Assembly: GCA_963514095.1 (NCBI GenBank) | Contig: OY741264.1 | Coordinates: 19,039,553-19,103,552 of the forward strand | DNA from: Eutrigla gurnardus | Lineage: Eukaryota > Chordata > Actinopteri > Perciformes > Triglidae | Length of the DNA: 64,000 nucleotides | Reading direction: 5' to 3' | Part shown: in pieces, positions 1 to 11,811 of the stretch | Layout of the letters: each line of letters opens with the position of its first letter | Position numbering within the stretch: the stretch's first letter is position 1 | Notes under the pieces: generated by a model | What the model was told of the DNA's origin: nothing | What the model saw: the letters and a program-made list of their open reading frames with translations, nothing else | Databases searched by the model: none | Program-made: the position numbers and the translations under genes

Positions 1-45
1 TGATTGGAGGACGACTCGCTCTACCTCTGAGCCACAGCCGCCCTG
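1..45 (-). repeat. tRNA-like SINE head, cut by window edge
   Basis: Read on the minus strand this starts GGCGGCTGTGGCTCAGAGG and runs into GTAGAGC, a good pol III box A. It resembles the 5' half of a tRNA or tRNA-derived SINE. The box B half lies outside the window, so a real tRNA gene cannot be excluded. Confidence 0.45.
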
Positions 46-859
46 AGATGCATTTGAGTATGGTACGGTTCATGCACAAGCACATGCAAGAAAGCTGATT
101 TATGACTGAAAATACTGTTGATGACTGTGAAGGACACAGCAGGATTTTGGGTTGGGCTTGGGCTTCAGACTCATAGTGTGAGCGGTACCGGAACAGAACT
201 GGACCGGTACTTTTATAATTAAAATACCGTAATCCAGGCTGAATATGAAAGTAGTATTTAAAAATGTCCGTCAAACAAACATTTGATGCAGACAGCCAGG
301 TTTAAAATGACAAATCACATTTAACAAAGCACAGATACTTGTTAAGAATTCACTATTGCTGCTACCAGCAGTGAAATACTAATACTGAAACCCCACACTG
401 CAGGGAAGAGGAGAGCTTTGCAGAGAGTTTCCCTTGCATGGCTGTCTGGATTGACTGCCTATCTGCCGCAAAGATCTGTCGGACATTTTTCTTTGAACTA
501 TGTAAGAGTGCGAGGGAAAGTAGAGAGAGAGAAGATTGAAGCTCCTTTGATTGGTTCATCACTCTCAAATGTTCCTTTAATCCCAGACAATGAAGCCATC
601 ACATAGTGCAGAGGCACAGAGACAGACAGCAGAGATTCCTCACCTCTTTCTTTTGAGGCATTCTCCTGCATTTCCATCATACTGTGAACCCTCATTAAGT
701 AATTATGTCGGTACAATGAAAGAGAAAGTACCTGCTGCCAGGGTCCATGTGGAGAGCTAAAAGAATGGCTTGTCATGGCCATTTAAATACCACCTCTTCC
801 TGCACCCATGTCTTGGAGAAAGTTGGGACGACTGGCTCAAAAAGAGTGTCCAGATCAGT
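46..859. other. No gene recognised
   Basis: Apart from the family C fragment at 155-240 I see no coding, RNA or repeat signature that I can name here. The short open frames on both strands show no family motif. Confidence 0.5.
155..240 (-). repeat. Family C repeat fragment (hAT-related)
   Basis: The stretch from the TTCAGACTCATAGTG words through GGACCGGTACTTTTATAA matches 11995-12055 closely and is the reverse complement of part of 60850-60960. The copy at 60.9 kb lies inside a hAT element, so this is probably a fragment of the same hAT family. No ends or target duplications are visible here. Confidence 0.5.
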
Positions 860-1040
860 TGGAAACCCTTGGTTCAGAAAAGTGGAGCCAATGCTGAAAT
901 ACTTTAAACCTGCGTTCATTCCAATGTCCATCAGGGAGCGACTCTTCTCTGATTCTATATACTGTATGTCTGTGAGAAAATGACCCTACTTCTCACTTAA
1001 ACTTGCCTGAACTAGCTCACAGGCTTCCCTCATTTAGTAA
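860..1040 (+). repeat. Family A dispersed repeat, partial
   Basis: The words 'catcaggg-gcgactc', 'tgagaaaatgaccctac' and nearby sequence match the left part of the family A copy at 29945-30080. Only the left third is present. It ends just before the SINE at 1058. Confidence 0.45.
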
Positions 1041-1057
1041 AGTATGGATTTACCCAT

Positions 1058-1429
1058 GGGCTGCACGGAGGTTTAGTGGGTAGCACTTTCGCCTCACAGC
1101 GAGAGGGTCCCGGGTTCGATTCCCGGGTCAGGTTCAGGTTCCTTCTGTGTGGAGTTTGCATGTTCTCCCGTGTATGCGTGGGTTCTCTCCGGGTTCTCCG
1201 GCTTCCTCCCACAGTCCACAGACATGCAGGATGGGGATAGGTTAATAGGTTGACTCTAAATTGCCCATGAATGTGAGCGTGAATGGTTGTCTGTCTTTAC
1301 ATGTCGGCCCTGCGATGGACTGGCGTCCTGTCCAGGGTGTACCCTGCCTTCGCCCAATAACAGCTGGGATCGGCTCCAGCCCCCCTGCGACACTGAATAC
1401 AGGATAAGCAGTAGACGATGGATGGATGG
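1058..1429 (+). mobile_element. tRNA-derived SINE, full length
   Basis: A tRNA-like head has box A around 1071-1087 and box B GGTTCGATTCC at 1113-1123. The body holds the TGTGTGGAGTTTGCATG block found in a very abundant teleost SINE, and the tail is (GGAT)n. It is flanked by a perfect 14-bp target-site duplication, ATGGATTTACCCAT, at 1044-1057 and 1430-1443. The ends are therefore certain and the element was retroposed by a LINE. Related copies in this window: 28531-28571, 58278-58572 and 62398-62514. Confidence 0.9.
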
Positions 1430-1443
1430 ATGGATTTACCCAT

Positions 1444-2578
1444 TTACAATTGCGAAAAACAAAGATGGTGATGGTCAATAACCAAGATATTAACAGAAAA
1501 AAACTAGATGGCAACAGCAAAAATCAAACACGGCGATGGCTCATAAAACCAAAACATCACACTCACCAACTGAGGTGCTTAGATTTTGAATTACAGATAG
1601 ATAACAATGTCCAAGAGACTCCTGGATTAGGATGGACTCTGACCAGATGTGTTCAAACTAAGATGACTGACAGGGCTTGGCGATGGATAGCAGGTGAGGG
1701 GATCAGGTCCCTGTTCAGGGTGTCAGGGGTCAAGGTTCCGGCCAGGATCATGGGTCAGAGTGTCTGCATAGATGAAGGCCAGCACTGGTGGGGACAGTGT
1801 GAACCTCTAACACACATTACACCTGGTTAAACCAGGCACAAGAAACATGTGGTTGGTGGCATGTATTTAAAAAGACAACTGAATGTCTGCCCCCCATGGA
1901 GGTCAACAGTGGAGTCAGCATAGATTAGTAAAACCCGGGAGAATAGAAGAAATAATCCCCCCAAAATAAATGTCCAAAATGAAGCAAATGTGAATGTGAA
2001 GTAGTGTCTGTTGTGTGTTAGGAGCCGACAGAGTAAGGATCAGCGGGGGATCTGCTGCAACACAGCAACCAGTTCATGTCTCTGAGGTCCTGATAATTGA
2101 ATCCCCTGCTCAAGCTTTCACATCTCCCTCAGAGACGTCACATTAACAACTCCAATCAGTTGACAAGACGCACTTAAAAAGCTAAAGTAAGAGTCACAAA
2201 GGAAACTTGTTAGAAATCACAGCAGAGGCACTCAGTGAGTAATGACACAACACTGGGATCACGGTGGTCCTTTGTAAAGCTGCCAGACTCCTCACAGCAC
2301 TATAGCTGCACACATACATTGTTAGCTTGTCACTAGTTTTAGGCCTCATCCACATGTACCAAAACGATCTTTTTTCCTCCGGTTTTACTTGGTGTCATTT
2401 CAAGAAATTCTGCGTCCAAACGAATCCATTGTAAACGACTCAGCACACTGTAGTGCATATTCCAGGCCCTTATGTGGCGCTGTTTCTCCTACAAAAATAC
2501 ACCAAAAACGGAGAAGAATAGACACAGAGCATGCATAAAGCTGGTGCACTGATTACAAGCTGTCCGAAACAAGGGTGT
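1444..2578. other. No gene recognised; possible MITE at 2341-2570
   Basis: No coding signature. From 2341 the words 'cctcatccacatgtacc' and 'cctccggttttacttgg' resemble the start of a common fish MITE, but I could not find a matching opposite end or target duplication. Confidence 0.35.
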
Positions 2579-2678
2579 AACTTTGGTTTGAAAAGTGGGG
2601 GCACAATAATGATTTAGGGACTACGGTAACCAAGACAAAATCCGGAAAATAATTAAGTTGGTCATCATGCTAAATTCT

Positions 2679-3023
2679 TTGCATGGCTGGTGGCAGCTTG
2701 GAAGCAGTAGTGGGAGATGGCCGGGCTCACCCGCATCCACGACCACATCTGAGACCCGGGAGGTGGCGCCATAGGAGCAGACGACCTACCACGGTCCTTA
2801 TTTACCGTCCACGAACTGGGGTCGGCATCCATAAAGAAGTGGGGCCTGGCAGCCAGCGCTGCATAAGAGTGTGGCGAGCCTGAGCAGACTGCCGAGCACA
2901 TATTTACCATCCGCCCCCTATACAGACCACCCTTGGAAGCCAGCCTCTTTGACGTTGGACAAGAGACAAGGGCATGGCTGCACGACACTGAGTTGGACCT
3001 CTGATGTTACACGAAAGAAAAGA
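2679..3023 (+). mobile_element. 5'-truncated LINE insertion with 12-bp TSD
   Basis: A 345-bp insert is bounded by the perfect duplication ATGCTAAATTCT at 2667-2678 and 3024-3035. It contains the C-terminal coding end of a non-LTR ORF2 and a short 3' UTR ending in a purine-rich tail. A short 3' fragment with a target duplication is the standard product of aborted target-primed reverse transcription. It landed inside the hAT remnant, so it is younger than that element. Confidence 0.75.
2825..3004 (+). pseudogene. LINE ORF2 C-terminal fragment
   Basis: In the frame ending at the TGA at 3002-3004 the translation includes IKKWGLAASAA, one in-frame stop at 2864-2866, then ECGEPEQTAEHI and later LYRPPLEASLF. 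This is the cysteine/histidine-containing C-terminal tail (W-G, C-G, Q-T-x-x-H-I spacing) that follows the reverse transcriptase in many non-LTR retrotransposons. A neighbouring frame upstream carries RTGVG, so there is also a frameshift. No reverse transcriptase core remains. The fragment cannot be functional. I know the tail by family resemblance only and do not assign a clade. Confidence 0.6.
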
Positions 3024-3457
3024 ATGCTAAATTCTGCCAGAATAAATATGCATAATCAAAATGAATCAAACTTTTAATATAAAGACCATTTCTTTATTCA
3101 TTCATCATATTGACAGAGGTCAGTGAAAAAAAGCTACTGATATAATCATTTTCCTCCTTTAAAGGTGATCTAACATTATCAGGCACTGAACAGAGACACA
3201 TAATTGGCAGAGTATCTCAAAACAAAAACCTCTAGAAAAAAAATGTCTGCTCCTGCCACAATGACAGGCAAAAAGAGAGGCACACACAGAGCGAGAGAGA
3301 CAGGGAGAGATAAAGGCACAGAGACAGAGAGATGAATGTTATGTCCATACATATGTCCATACATTGTATGTCCTTCATCTCTCCCTTCAATCCCATCTCT
3401 CTATTTATCCCAACTCCTTTGATCCATCCTTCTATACTGTCATTTCTCTTCTCCTCA

Positions 3458-4627
3458 CTTGAAAGAACCAAACACATGCTTCTTGTACTCATTCGCAAGG
3501 ATAAACTCCTGGCAAATTTTTCCATTGCTGATTTCATCCAGTATTTCTTTGTGAATGTGTCAGACTGGTCCATTGTTTAGGCAGATTTGCAACATTGTGC
3601 TTCTCAGCCAGGTCTTCAGCCTCCTCAGAGCACTGAAGCTCCTCTCTGCTTCAGCAGAGGCTGCAGGAACAACCACAAGTAGTCGTACACGTGCTTCTAC
3701 TTGGGTAGAAAGTGGTTGTGGGAGCTTAAACATGTCCAGGGACCTCTGGTGTAACTCAGGATACTGGTCCACCACTGCAGTGTCCATCTCCCCAGTTAGG
3801 AGGACTTCCTCCAGCTTTGCCGACGTTTTCAGGTCACCCTGATCAAACCTCTCCTTCAGCTGCATGCCCACAGCACCTTGAAGAAGTCAGCTCTGTAGTA
3901 TTCTTCTGGGGGTTGTGGGTGAGTATGCAGTAGTGGCATTACTAATGAAGTGTTTTGGTGGAAAAATCTCCAAATCTCTCCCACAGCCCTCTTGCCGTCA
4001 CACCAGTGTTTTGGGCCATGTCCTCAAAGCTGGGTAGCACAGATTCGTACTGACGTAGCACAGACCGGATTACTGGCGTTCTGGCTGTCGATCTTGTTTG
4101 ACACAAGGGCTGCAGGTTGCGAACTGACCCTGATGCAGTGGTTGCAATGTTCACAAATTTAGTTTTGTACTTGCCCAATAATTTTAAGACAGCCAAGCTT
4201 TTGGAGCCAATCCAGGGCATCAGATGTCCGTGATGACACTGCACAAGCAGTCTAGGCGACCAGATTTACACAGTGGGGGCCACAGTGTACATACAAAACC
4301 AGTGGCTGTATCTCCCTTATTGGTCTGTGCTCACTGTTGCCTGACATGTTCGCTGCTCTATCGTATGACTGTCCACGCAGACCAGACAGTGGAAGATTCA
4401 AGTGTAGCAACACATCTGTGGCAACTTTTGATTTTCCCCAGTTGTGCTTGAGACTTGACTTGAGAACCCCAAGAAGGCCTCGTGGGGGACCAAATCATGG
4501 TCACTATGGCTTCCTGTTCAGTGCCTTCTATGTCCTGCGTTCCATCAATAATAATGGAATACTGGAGATGAGGCAGCATTCGAATTGAGCTAATGATTTC
4601 CCTAATTATGCAAATGTATGTTTGCAA
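3458..4627 (-). pseudogene. hAT transposase remnant (ZMYM1-like type)
   Basis: Three minus-strand blocks in different frames, read from high to low coordinate, keep the order of a hAT transposase. The first (about 4627-4470) contains YSIIIDGTQDIEGTEQEAI, the start of the catalytic region with its conserved DGTxD. The second (4244-3942) contains LCQTRSTARTPVIRSVL. The third (3871-3458) contains PAASAEAERSFSALRR, the C-terminal hAT dimerisation domain, followed in another frame by HKEILDEISNGKICQEF. Cut-and-paste transposition would have been its job. Several frameshifts and stops separate the blocks, so it is dead. The parts resemble the ZMYM1/'TTF-type' hAT lineage common in fish. Confidence 0.75.
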
Positions 4628-4925
4628 ATAGATTTTTTTTCATTTAATTTCTTTCTGGATTTTGGGGGACGTGTAATCTTGTTCTTGTTATGAAAAACCT
4701 GTGAAGCGTGCCCGCTGATTTTTAATATTTTTTATTTTTTTTATATATATTAAGGCCTTACAATCAGCAGCTCAATTCACATTCTCATCCAGACTCTGAC
4801 GACTGGCCAGCAACAGTAGCGTATTAAGCATGATTTTTGCGGTTAAAAAAGTGTGGGGGGGACACAAATAGGATTTTGAAAAGAGGAGGGGACATGTCCC
4901 CCCCTGTCCCCAGTGGAAATAACTC

Positions 4926-6554
4926 CTAAGGTCCGTAATAATTTAAAGCTCAGCGTAGTGGCAGATGTACGACAGCGTATTAGGGCCACAAAAGCTAGAG
5001 GGGTGAGGGGCGGGGCGATGACATCATCGTATGCGTCTTTGCCATACACACGAACCTGAACACGAAACAGAGGGGTGGTGTTTTTTGCTTTTTCACCCTG
5101 GGACCTGGTCTCAAAAAAGTGCGTTTACCGGCATGGCCTTCATATTCATCTTATTTTCAGAAGCCTTCAGCTTCAGTAAAACAACAGACACATGTCATGG
5201 CCAAAGGAGCAGCTGCAAAACAATGGCTAAACTAAATATTTCCTATACTATTACATTTCCTATAAATTCTTTCAATACAAGTCATTTCTGTTATTCATTT
5301 TCACAAAAAGTAATGCACTGCAATGCGTACATGAATCTCTTTGACTGTAATCCATGTAATCTTGAATCAGGAAGTATTCAAAACGTAAAAACTCTAGGAA
5401 ACGGTGACTTATTTATCATGTTTGTATTCTTTGTATAAACTTCAGTAATTCTCCAACGAAGTAAAATCACTTCCACAGTTATTTGAACCCGAACCACAAT
5501 CTATTCCAAAAAAGCTAACCAAGTCATTTCCTGTAAAGATGCTTTTTGAAATTATTGTATGCATAGGTTGCTTAACATTCATAAGAGAACACACAGGAAA
5601 TGAGGAATAACTTTTCATAAGATATCACACGAAGCATTGCATGAGGACACCGCCCCTGAGATTCCTGTCTTCATCCCATGACAATGTAGAAGGAAAAAAA
5701 ATCATTCTTCAATGCTGTCAGCATTGAAAATATCTGCAGCACTATGCCCTCTTGACACGGTGTTTCAGTCTGGATAATCCACAAACCGCATGTTTTAACT
5801 GGTACTATTTCTCTCCCAAAATGTTCCAATAAAATCCTTTGACAACACGAACAACCACAACTACCTGCACCGCTAGATTACAACGAAACACAGATGATGC
5901 TTTCTTGCCTGTACTATCCGCAGTCCAGACTTCTCTTTACATGATGGATTTGTCTTTTCAGCACACAGTACTCATGTTGACATTTTTGTCTCACAGCTCC
6001 AGAAAGTATCTTATGAACACATAGAGAATGAAAACATGAAGAAGGGCTTGTAAGCACAAATGTCAAGCGAAGGGAATGTAAAAGGAGGATGTGCGGATGT
6101 TTGGCTGTGCTTCAATAAGCCCCGCAGCCACTAACAAGCATCTTTATGTTGTACAAGAAGTTTCCTCTGCTCTGCTTCCCTCTATCAGCTGTCACACATC
6201 TATCTCTGCACTGTGAGGTGTGAAAGCACACAGCCGTGCTCATATTTCCATTGATGGTTGTTTGAGTGAAAACCTCTCAATTTATTTTATTCAATTTATT
6301 TCTTCAAAGATAAAATCCATGTCTTCTTTCCTCATCTGTCTTTCACATTCCAGATATGATCAATTGTATTCAAACCCTATTTACATGATGTACAGTGCGT
6401 GATGCATGTGTAGTCCAACTCTCCTGAATTAAACCAATCAGTGTCATCTCCCATTCCCTTTAAAAGCAAGACAATGTTAAGCAGAGAAAATGTTTTTGAA
6501 AGACTAAACGCCAATGAATATGGACTGAAGCAGAATATATTGTTAGATAAAAAC
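4926..6554. other. No gene recognised
   Basis: AT-rich sequence without recognisable repeat ends, RNA genes or coding motifs. The 135-codon frame at 5031-5438 has no domain signature and an unremarkable composition, so I do not call it a gene. Confidence 0.45.
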
Positions 6555-6990
6555 CCATTGTAAACATGAGTTTTTGGTCTCAATCTCTAGTTTCAAGTCT
6601 TCTTCAATCCAGCATGATGTTCATTTAGTACATTATGGTCCATTTGAGTCCAACAGACCAGAAAGCAGGGGATGCTTTAGGGTGCGGGGCTACCTGCTGA
6701 TTGACAGGTTGCTACCATGCTACCAATGCAGTAAGCTACTAAGATACTTTAACATTTAGCTGTAAAGTTGACCTTGAATTATGAAGGTAACTTTGAAGGC
6801 AGATTCACACTAGAATCCAGATGGATCCAGACCCAGTAAGGTTGCTGCTCTGCTGCTTGTGTTCATCAGATCCACCAGCTGCTCCTCCACAGTCCAAATA
6901 TGGTCACTTCCTTTACTGGTTGTAAAAAATGGTAAAAATGTCAAACTTGACGCTTCAAAACGGTCATCCACAAACTGATGAGTAACAGCA
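6555..6990 (+). repeat. Family A dispersed repeat
   Basis: It runs from 'gtaaacatgagtttttggtc' to the 'catccacaaactgatgag' words and is collinear with 30090-30500 and 48950-49230. The family has no coding capacity that I can see. Its outer end in the copy at 30.5 kb (read inverted) is 'gaagtggacatagtcat', typical of a large non-autonomous fish repeat. Six copies or parts occur in the window. Confidence 0.7.
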
Positions 6991-7159
6991 CAAAGAGGAC
7001 GTTCGCTTCTCTGCGCTTCAGAACAAGCGGAATGTGGCAACAATGTACCTAGTTTAAAGACAAACAGGTCCCCAGACACACTGACCGGCACAAACACAAC
7101 ATGGGTAAATAACAAAAATAACAACTCAGTCTGAAACAAGCAATGACAGTTGTGCTGAG

Positions 7160-7162
<3 letters not shown>

Positions 7163-7255
<93 letters not shown>
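7163..7255 (+). repeat. (TG)n microsatellite, about 46 units
   Basis: An almost pure 93-bp TG run. Both strands appear open because the run has no stop codons in some frames; the resulting poly(Thr-His) frames are artefacts. Confidence 0.97.
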
Positions 7256-7256
<1 letters not shown>

Positions 7257-9475
7257 AGTGTGGTTTGAATCACAGGCTAGTGTATAACCAGCAACAGACA
7301 GCTCATGTTTTTTTTCCAAGAGGTTAAGAAGCAGCTCAGCGTTTCTTCATGCTGTGAATGTGTTTCTGTGTCTTTCATTTGTGGTGCATTTAGAACCAAA
7401 ATTTTGTCAAAGTATTCAAGATACTTTCTCCATTATTTGTGTTCTCTTAAATAAGTATAAACAACCAACCATATGCACAATAAAACCTCAAACAAATGGC
7501 AAATAACAAAATAAAAGACATAATCAGGGAAGTGAATTGAAAAGTGGCCAGGCAGAGACATTTAAAGTTATACCACACATTTCATACCCATAAGCAACCC
7601 AAGAGCTTTACAGATTATGTGAGGGTGTCCTTAAACAGGCCTGTCAACAGTCCATTGCAATAGTCCAGCCTACTAGAGATACATACACACACACACACAC
7701 ACACTTTTCTTTAAATCATGTTTTGACAACATGTCTGTGATATTACTCAGGTGTTATTGATTTAATATGAGCACTGACTAGATCTGAATCCAGGATAACA
7801 TTGATGTTTCTAGCTTGTATTTCAAGCTTATAATATGTGATTGATGTTAGTAGTTAACCGATGAGCAGGTGGCAGAGAGGCCTGGCAAACGGAGCAAAGG
7901 AGACAGAGGAGAAAAACGGGGAAGGGGAAATCCAATAAAACAAGAAGAAATCCATGGAAAGCTGATGTGGTGGCGAGAAACAACAGAAAATGGAGGGGTT
8001 ATGAAAGAAATTCAGCCAGTAAATGTCACGTAAATACCAAGATGTCAGAATCCAACTAACTTTGATTGCACCGTGCCTTTATCAGCCTCTGGAGCAGGAA
8101 TTGTGGTCAGAAATCCACTCCACACATAAAGCACTTGTGTGAAATGTCAGTGGTGTGAAAGCAATCACACCTCATTAAACGTATCTGGCCTAATCTTTCT
8201 TCCTGTGTTCTTTCTTCCTGACCGAGAAAAAGAACCAGATGACAGAAGAGAAGAGCAATTGTATTGTGTTCAAATAAATGTCAGGTAAACTACTGAAGGA
8301 CCGCACAAAAGCCTACATTACACAATAGAACTAAACATTACTCATAAGAAAATGAGTCATCACAGAACCAAGTACTGCTGAAAAAATAGAAATAAAAGAG
8401 CAAAAAGGACACAAGGCACATTCATTTATGATTGCACGTTTCACTAACAAGGCAATTCAAAGCACTTAACATAAAACATCAAAAGCCAAAAGACAAAGTG
8501 CAAGTTACACACATAATAAAAGGACATTAAATGCAATGAATAAAGTAAGTTAAGAGCCAAGGGAATCGAAAGTTAAAACAATGTCAAATAGAATAGTACA
8601 GGTAATAAAAATAAGAGAATAGGAATTACAAACAAAAGGATTGAACAAAAGCCAAAGGCCCTGGTGCGTCGGTAGCAGATGCTAAGAGACACTGACCAAA
8701 TGTTTTATGTGATGAGTCAGGAATGAGAGTTGGTTGCCTCGGCCGAAACAGTATGAGCTGGAGGGATCACATAATGCTATTTGACCCCGGTAGACCTTGG
8801 CATGATGGGCTCCCCTGCTTGGCCTGCTGCCTCCATGTATCAGAGCAGATATAAATGATGGATTAAATGTCAAACTGACTACATATCCACAATTCCACTT
8901 TTGTTTGGACTCGGGTGTTGCTTACACCAGTATTGATGATAACCGTGATATTTCAATATAAAAAATGTTTATCATGTTCATAGTAGCCTACACATAAGAT
9001 TCAACACGGTCTCGTGGCATTTTGTGAAATAATAATTAAAAACTACAGATTCATGTAGATGGACACAAATTGTCAGACAGTGTCGTCATTATGCTAAGAA
9101 AACCTCTTAGTTAGGTCAGGGAGAACATCACAAGTTTGTCACTTCACAACCTTTCACTATTTCACGATCTGCCATGACACTGGGTTGTAATATTGTATTA
9201 ATAATCTAGCGCCTCTTAAATCATGTATACAGATGCTTTACCAACCTCCATACCCTCGTTCTTTCAGTGTGATTCATTTGCACACAAAAAAAAGAGAAAT
9301 AACGTACAATAAACAAAGATTTGATCATTTGTAAAAATGTTCTATATATATATATTGGGATAATATCAATGAAATGAATTCTTGTGGTCATGATAATTTG
9401 TGATACTGTTGTGAGAATATGACAGGCCTGGTGTGTCTGCAGAGTTCAAGTCATGAACCAACACACAACTGAGCC
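7256..9475. other. No gene recognised; short (CA)n at 7686-7705
   Basis: Mostly AT-rich sequence. The stretch 8450-8530 (caattcaaagcacttaac and neighbours) recalls a LINE 3' end in reverse orientation, but I cannot confirm it. A 63-codon minus frame near 8682-8873 has no motif I know. Confidence 0.4.
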
Positions 9476-9798
9476 CTGGGGCCTCATGTATCAATGTTGC
9501 GTACGCACAAAAACATGGCGTACGTAATTTTCCACACCAACGTTCAGATGTATCAAAAGTGAAATGAGCGTGGAAATGTGCGGTGTCCCACGGCAGCTTC
9601 ATGGCTGGCGTACGCACGTTTCTACAGCTATTGTTCCTTTGGCGACACTCTGAGGTGATGCTGGGAAACTGTTAATTATGTGAAAACAATTAGTCCTCAG
9701 AGTAATGTGCACATCAGAGACACATTAATGGACAATTAACACACACGTGTTTGCAATCATATGGATGAATATAAAAGCATGCACAAAGTGATGAAAAA

Positions 9799-10487
9799 AT
9801 GGCATTAACAATGGCAGCCTTGGCCTTGTTAGAAGACATCGCAAACGGTAACATCAGACGTGAGAGGGTGTTTAGAGAACGGGAGGATATGTTAGCAAAT
9901 GACGACAACTGGCTCATGAGTCGTTTAAGGTTGCCAGTGTTACTGGAGCTGTGCGCAGAGCTGCGGCCGGCCCTAGAAAGAAACACAGCCAGGAGCCAGG
10001 GGTTGTCCGTGCCCACACAGGTGCTGACCACTCTGGGGTTTCGTTTCTGGCAACAGGAGCCTTCCAGAGGGAACTGGCCGATCGGTCAGGAGTGTGCCAG
10101 TGCACTCTGAGCCGAGCCATGCCAGCTGTGTGGGACGGGATCATAAGAATGTTATCCAGGTACATCAAATTCCCATACAATGCTGTTGAACAGGCCAACA
10201 TTAAAGCGCAATTTGCAGCAAGAGCCGGTTTCCCTAATGTAATCGGAGCTATTGACTGCACACATGTTGCTTTAAAAGCGCCATCACAGGATTAATTTGT
10301 TTTTGTCAACAGGAAACATTTTCATTCAATAAATGTTCAAATAATATGTGATGCGCAAATGCAGCTCACCAACATCGTGGCAAGGTGGCCTGGTTCAACG
10401 CATGACTCGTTCATTCTTACTAATAGCATGGTTGGTAACAGGCTGGAGGCTGGCACGGTGCGCGATGGGTGGCTTCTCAGTGAGTAA
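9799..10487 (+). pseudogene. HARBI1-like Harbinger transposase, 3' part lost
   Basis: Residues from MALTMAALALLEDIANG run about 80 codons in one frame. After a frameshift near 10040 the protein continues in another frame with LADRSGVCQCTLSRAM, a helix-turn-helix-like part, and then IGAIDCTHV with the first catalytic Asp. A TAA at 10293-10295 replaces the expected sense codon after APSQD. The same frame then goes on through VNRKHFHSINVQ and PGSTHDSF with the second catalytic Asp. The segment with the third acidic residue is missing. Coding stops at GTGAGTAA (10480-10487), a perfect splice donor, so the last exon may have been lost in the internal deletion. The product would be an integrase-like nuclease cutting the element's inverted repeats. 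It is inactive as it stands. Confidence 0.85.
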
Positions 10488-10744
10488 ATGTATCCGTTTA
10501 ATTGCGCCCCGAATGTAAACCAGCACGATGCCCATTTGGGCACGTGCATTCAAATATGTGCATTTGTTTTTCCCTGGTGAAAATAGAGCGGCAGAGCTAT
10601 CTAACAAGCCCTTTATTGTCTCCTTGTGTTCAGTATTTGTGTCGATAAACGCGTGCGTAAAGTTGGAAATGTCACACTGCAGTAGCCACGGCGCACTTCT
10701 GCAGTCATTAATATATATAATAATATAATATATAATATATTGAT

Positions 10745-10979
10745 ATCCTCCTGTCCCCCCGCCCGTTGCGGTCACGCTTCGGCGGTGGGCCGAAATCCTC
10801 CGCTTCACCTCCACCTTCACGTCGGACCATTTCTTTTTTATTTCAGGGAGTGTGCGCTGCTCCGACCCCACAGCGTTCACTGCCTCACACACACGCTCCC
10901 ATTCACATTTCTTTTTTTTTGTGTTTATGCCTGATGAGAGGCTCAGACTCGGTGAAGTTGCGCTTCTTCCCTTTTTCAT
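10745..10979 (-). pseudogene. Harbinger Myb/SANT-like accessory protein, partial
   Basis: The minus-strand frame contains LSSGINTKKKKCEWERVCEA, then AVNAVGSEQRTLPEIKKKWS and SDVKVEVKRRISAHRRSV, ending in a Gly-rich linker ATGGGTGG. This is the trihelix/Myb-like domain seen in Harbinger second proteins and in the host gene NAIF1. In active Harbingers this protein binds the transposase and element DNA and helps nuclear import. Here the N-terminal helix is poorly preserved, and after the linker the frame runs into low-complexity AT sequence at the deletion junction, so the C-terminal half is gone. The gene faces the transposase, as in known autonomous copies. Confidence 0.8.
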
Positions 10980-11260
10980 TTTGTAGATCTGATGGTGCAG
11001 AGAGGGGAATCCCCGGTGCAGGCCCTATTTAAATTAATTTGCATATTTAAATGGAGGCGTGGACAGGGAGGAGTTTAGCACTTCCACATGTGCGCTTAAT
11101 TCCACGTTGATTGGGATGTACAAAGGAAAAGTGCTTGGATCCATGTGTACGCACACTTTGATACATCTGATTTTTTTTGTGCGTACGACCGTTTCTGGAT
11201 TCTAGCGTACGCCATTTTTCAGTAGGAAATCCACGCAATTCTTAGTACATGAGGCCCCTG

Positions 11261-11811
11261 GTGTTTTCAAAGCTTGACAATTTGGAGTTAAAATGCTAAA
11301 AGCAGAATTTCCTGTGAATGATGTGACAGGTACTTCGGCCGACAGAAAACACACACACATTTCACACTTCATGAGGCTGTATGCATTCCACTGGCTAGCT
11401 GATAAGTCCTCCTCTAAGATAAGTCCGGATGGTATTACAGGAGCCGTCACAAACCATCCTACCAGCAGACAGAGAGCCGATGTGCCGGGTTCATCCAACC
11501 ATGACTGTATGTGCATGCGTGTGATCCTTCCACAACGCAGCCTCACTGACCCACATGACACGCTGGAAAGGAAAACCTGACTTCAACACGCTCCCTCATT
11601 AGGCAAAGGCTCAATACTGTGATTTATGTGCGCTATCTATGCCAGGGACAGCTACCGCACACACACACGCACACACACACACACACACACACTACACCAG
11701 GGCTATTCAATTCCATTCGGATCCGGCCTGCAAAGGAATATTTACTGGCCCTTTTGGCTGGCCGTATAGTGGCCAATATGAGCTGCCCTCTCTCATCTCC
11801 ACGTAGCAGTG
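11261..11811. other. No gene recognised; (CA)n at 11654-11692
   Basis: Unique-looking sequence, then a CA microsatellite. From about 11698 'cagggctattcaattcc' looks like a hAT-type terminus, but no partner end or duplication was found. Confidence 0.4.

Larger units (their letters stand above)
2579..4925 (-). mobile_element. Decayed hAT element (ZMYM-like)
   Basis: The left side reads 'gtaactttggtttgaaaagt' followed by a G-run, and the right side is rich in gggggacac and gggacatgtccccc words. This G-rich terminal style, together with the minus-strand transposase remains at 3458-4627, marks a hAT element. Exact termini and the 8-bp duplication are not clear, so the bounds are approximate. The element is itself interrupted by a LINE fragment at 2679-3023. 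Confidence 0.5.
9479..11257 (+). mobile_element. PIF/Harbinger DNA transposon, internally deleted
   Basis: The ends are inverted repeats GGGCCTCATGTA (9479-9490) and TACATGAGGCCC (11246-11257). They are flanked by a 3-bp CTG duplication at 9476-9478 and 11258-11260. Harbinger elements duplicate CWG or TWA triplets, so CTG fits. Subterminal GCGTACGC-type words recur near both ends (9500-9618 and 11150-11212) and may be transposase binding sites. Inside are two convergent broken genes, a HARBI1-like transposase on plus and a Myb-like protein on minus, joined across an AT-rich junction near 10710-10745. This is the two-gene architecture of animal Harbingers. Confidence 0.9.

Noticed and set aside
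6810..7319. A 169-codon minus frame and a 74-codon partner frame through the TG tract
   Set aside because: The length comes from the TG/CA repeat, giving poly(Thr-His). No conserved protein surrounds it. The same applies to frames over 13441-13827 and 16397-16669.
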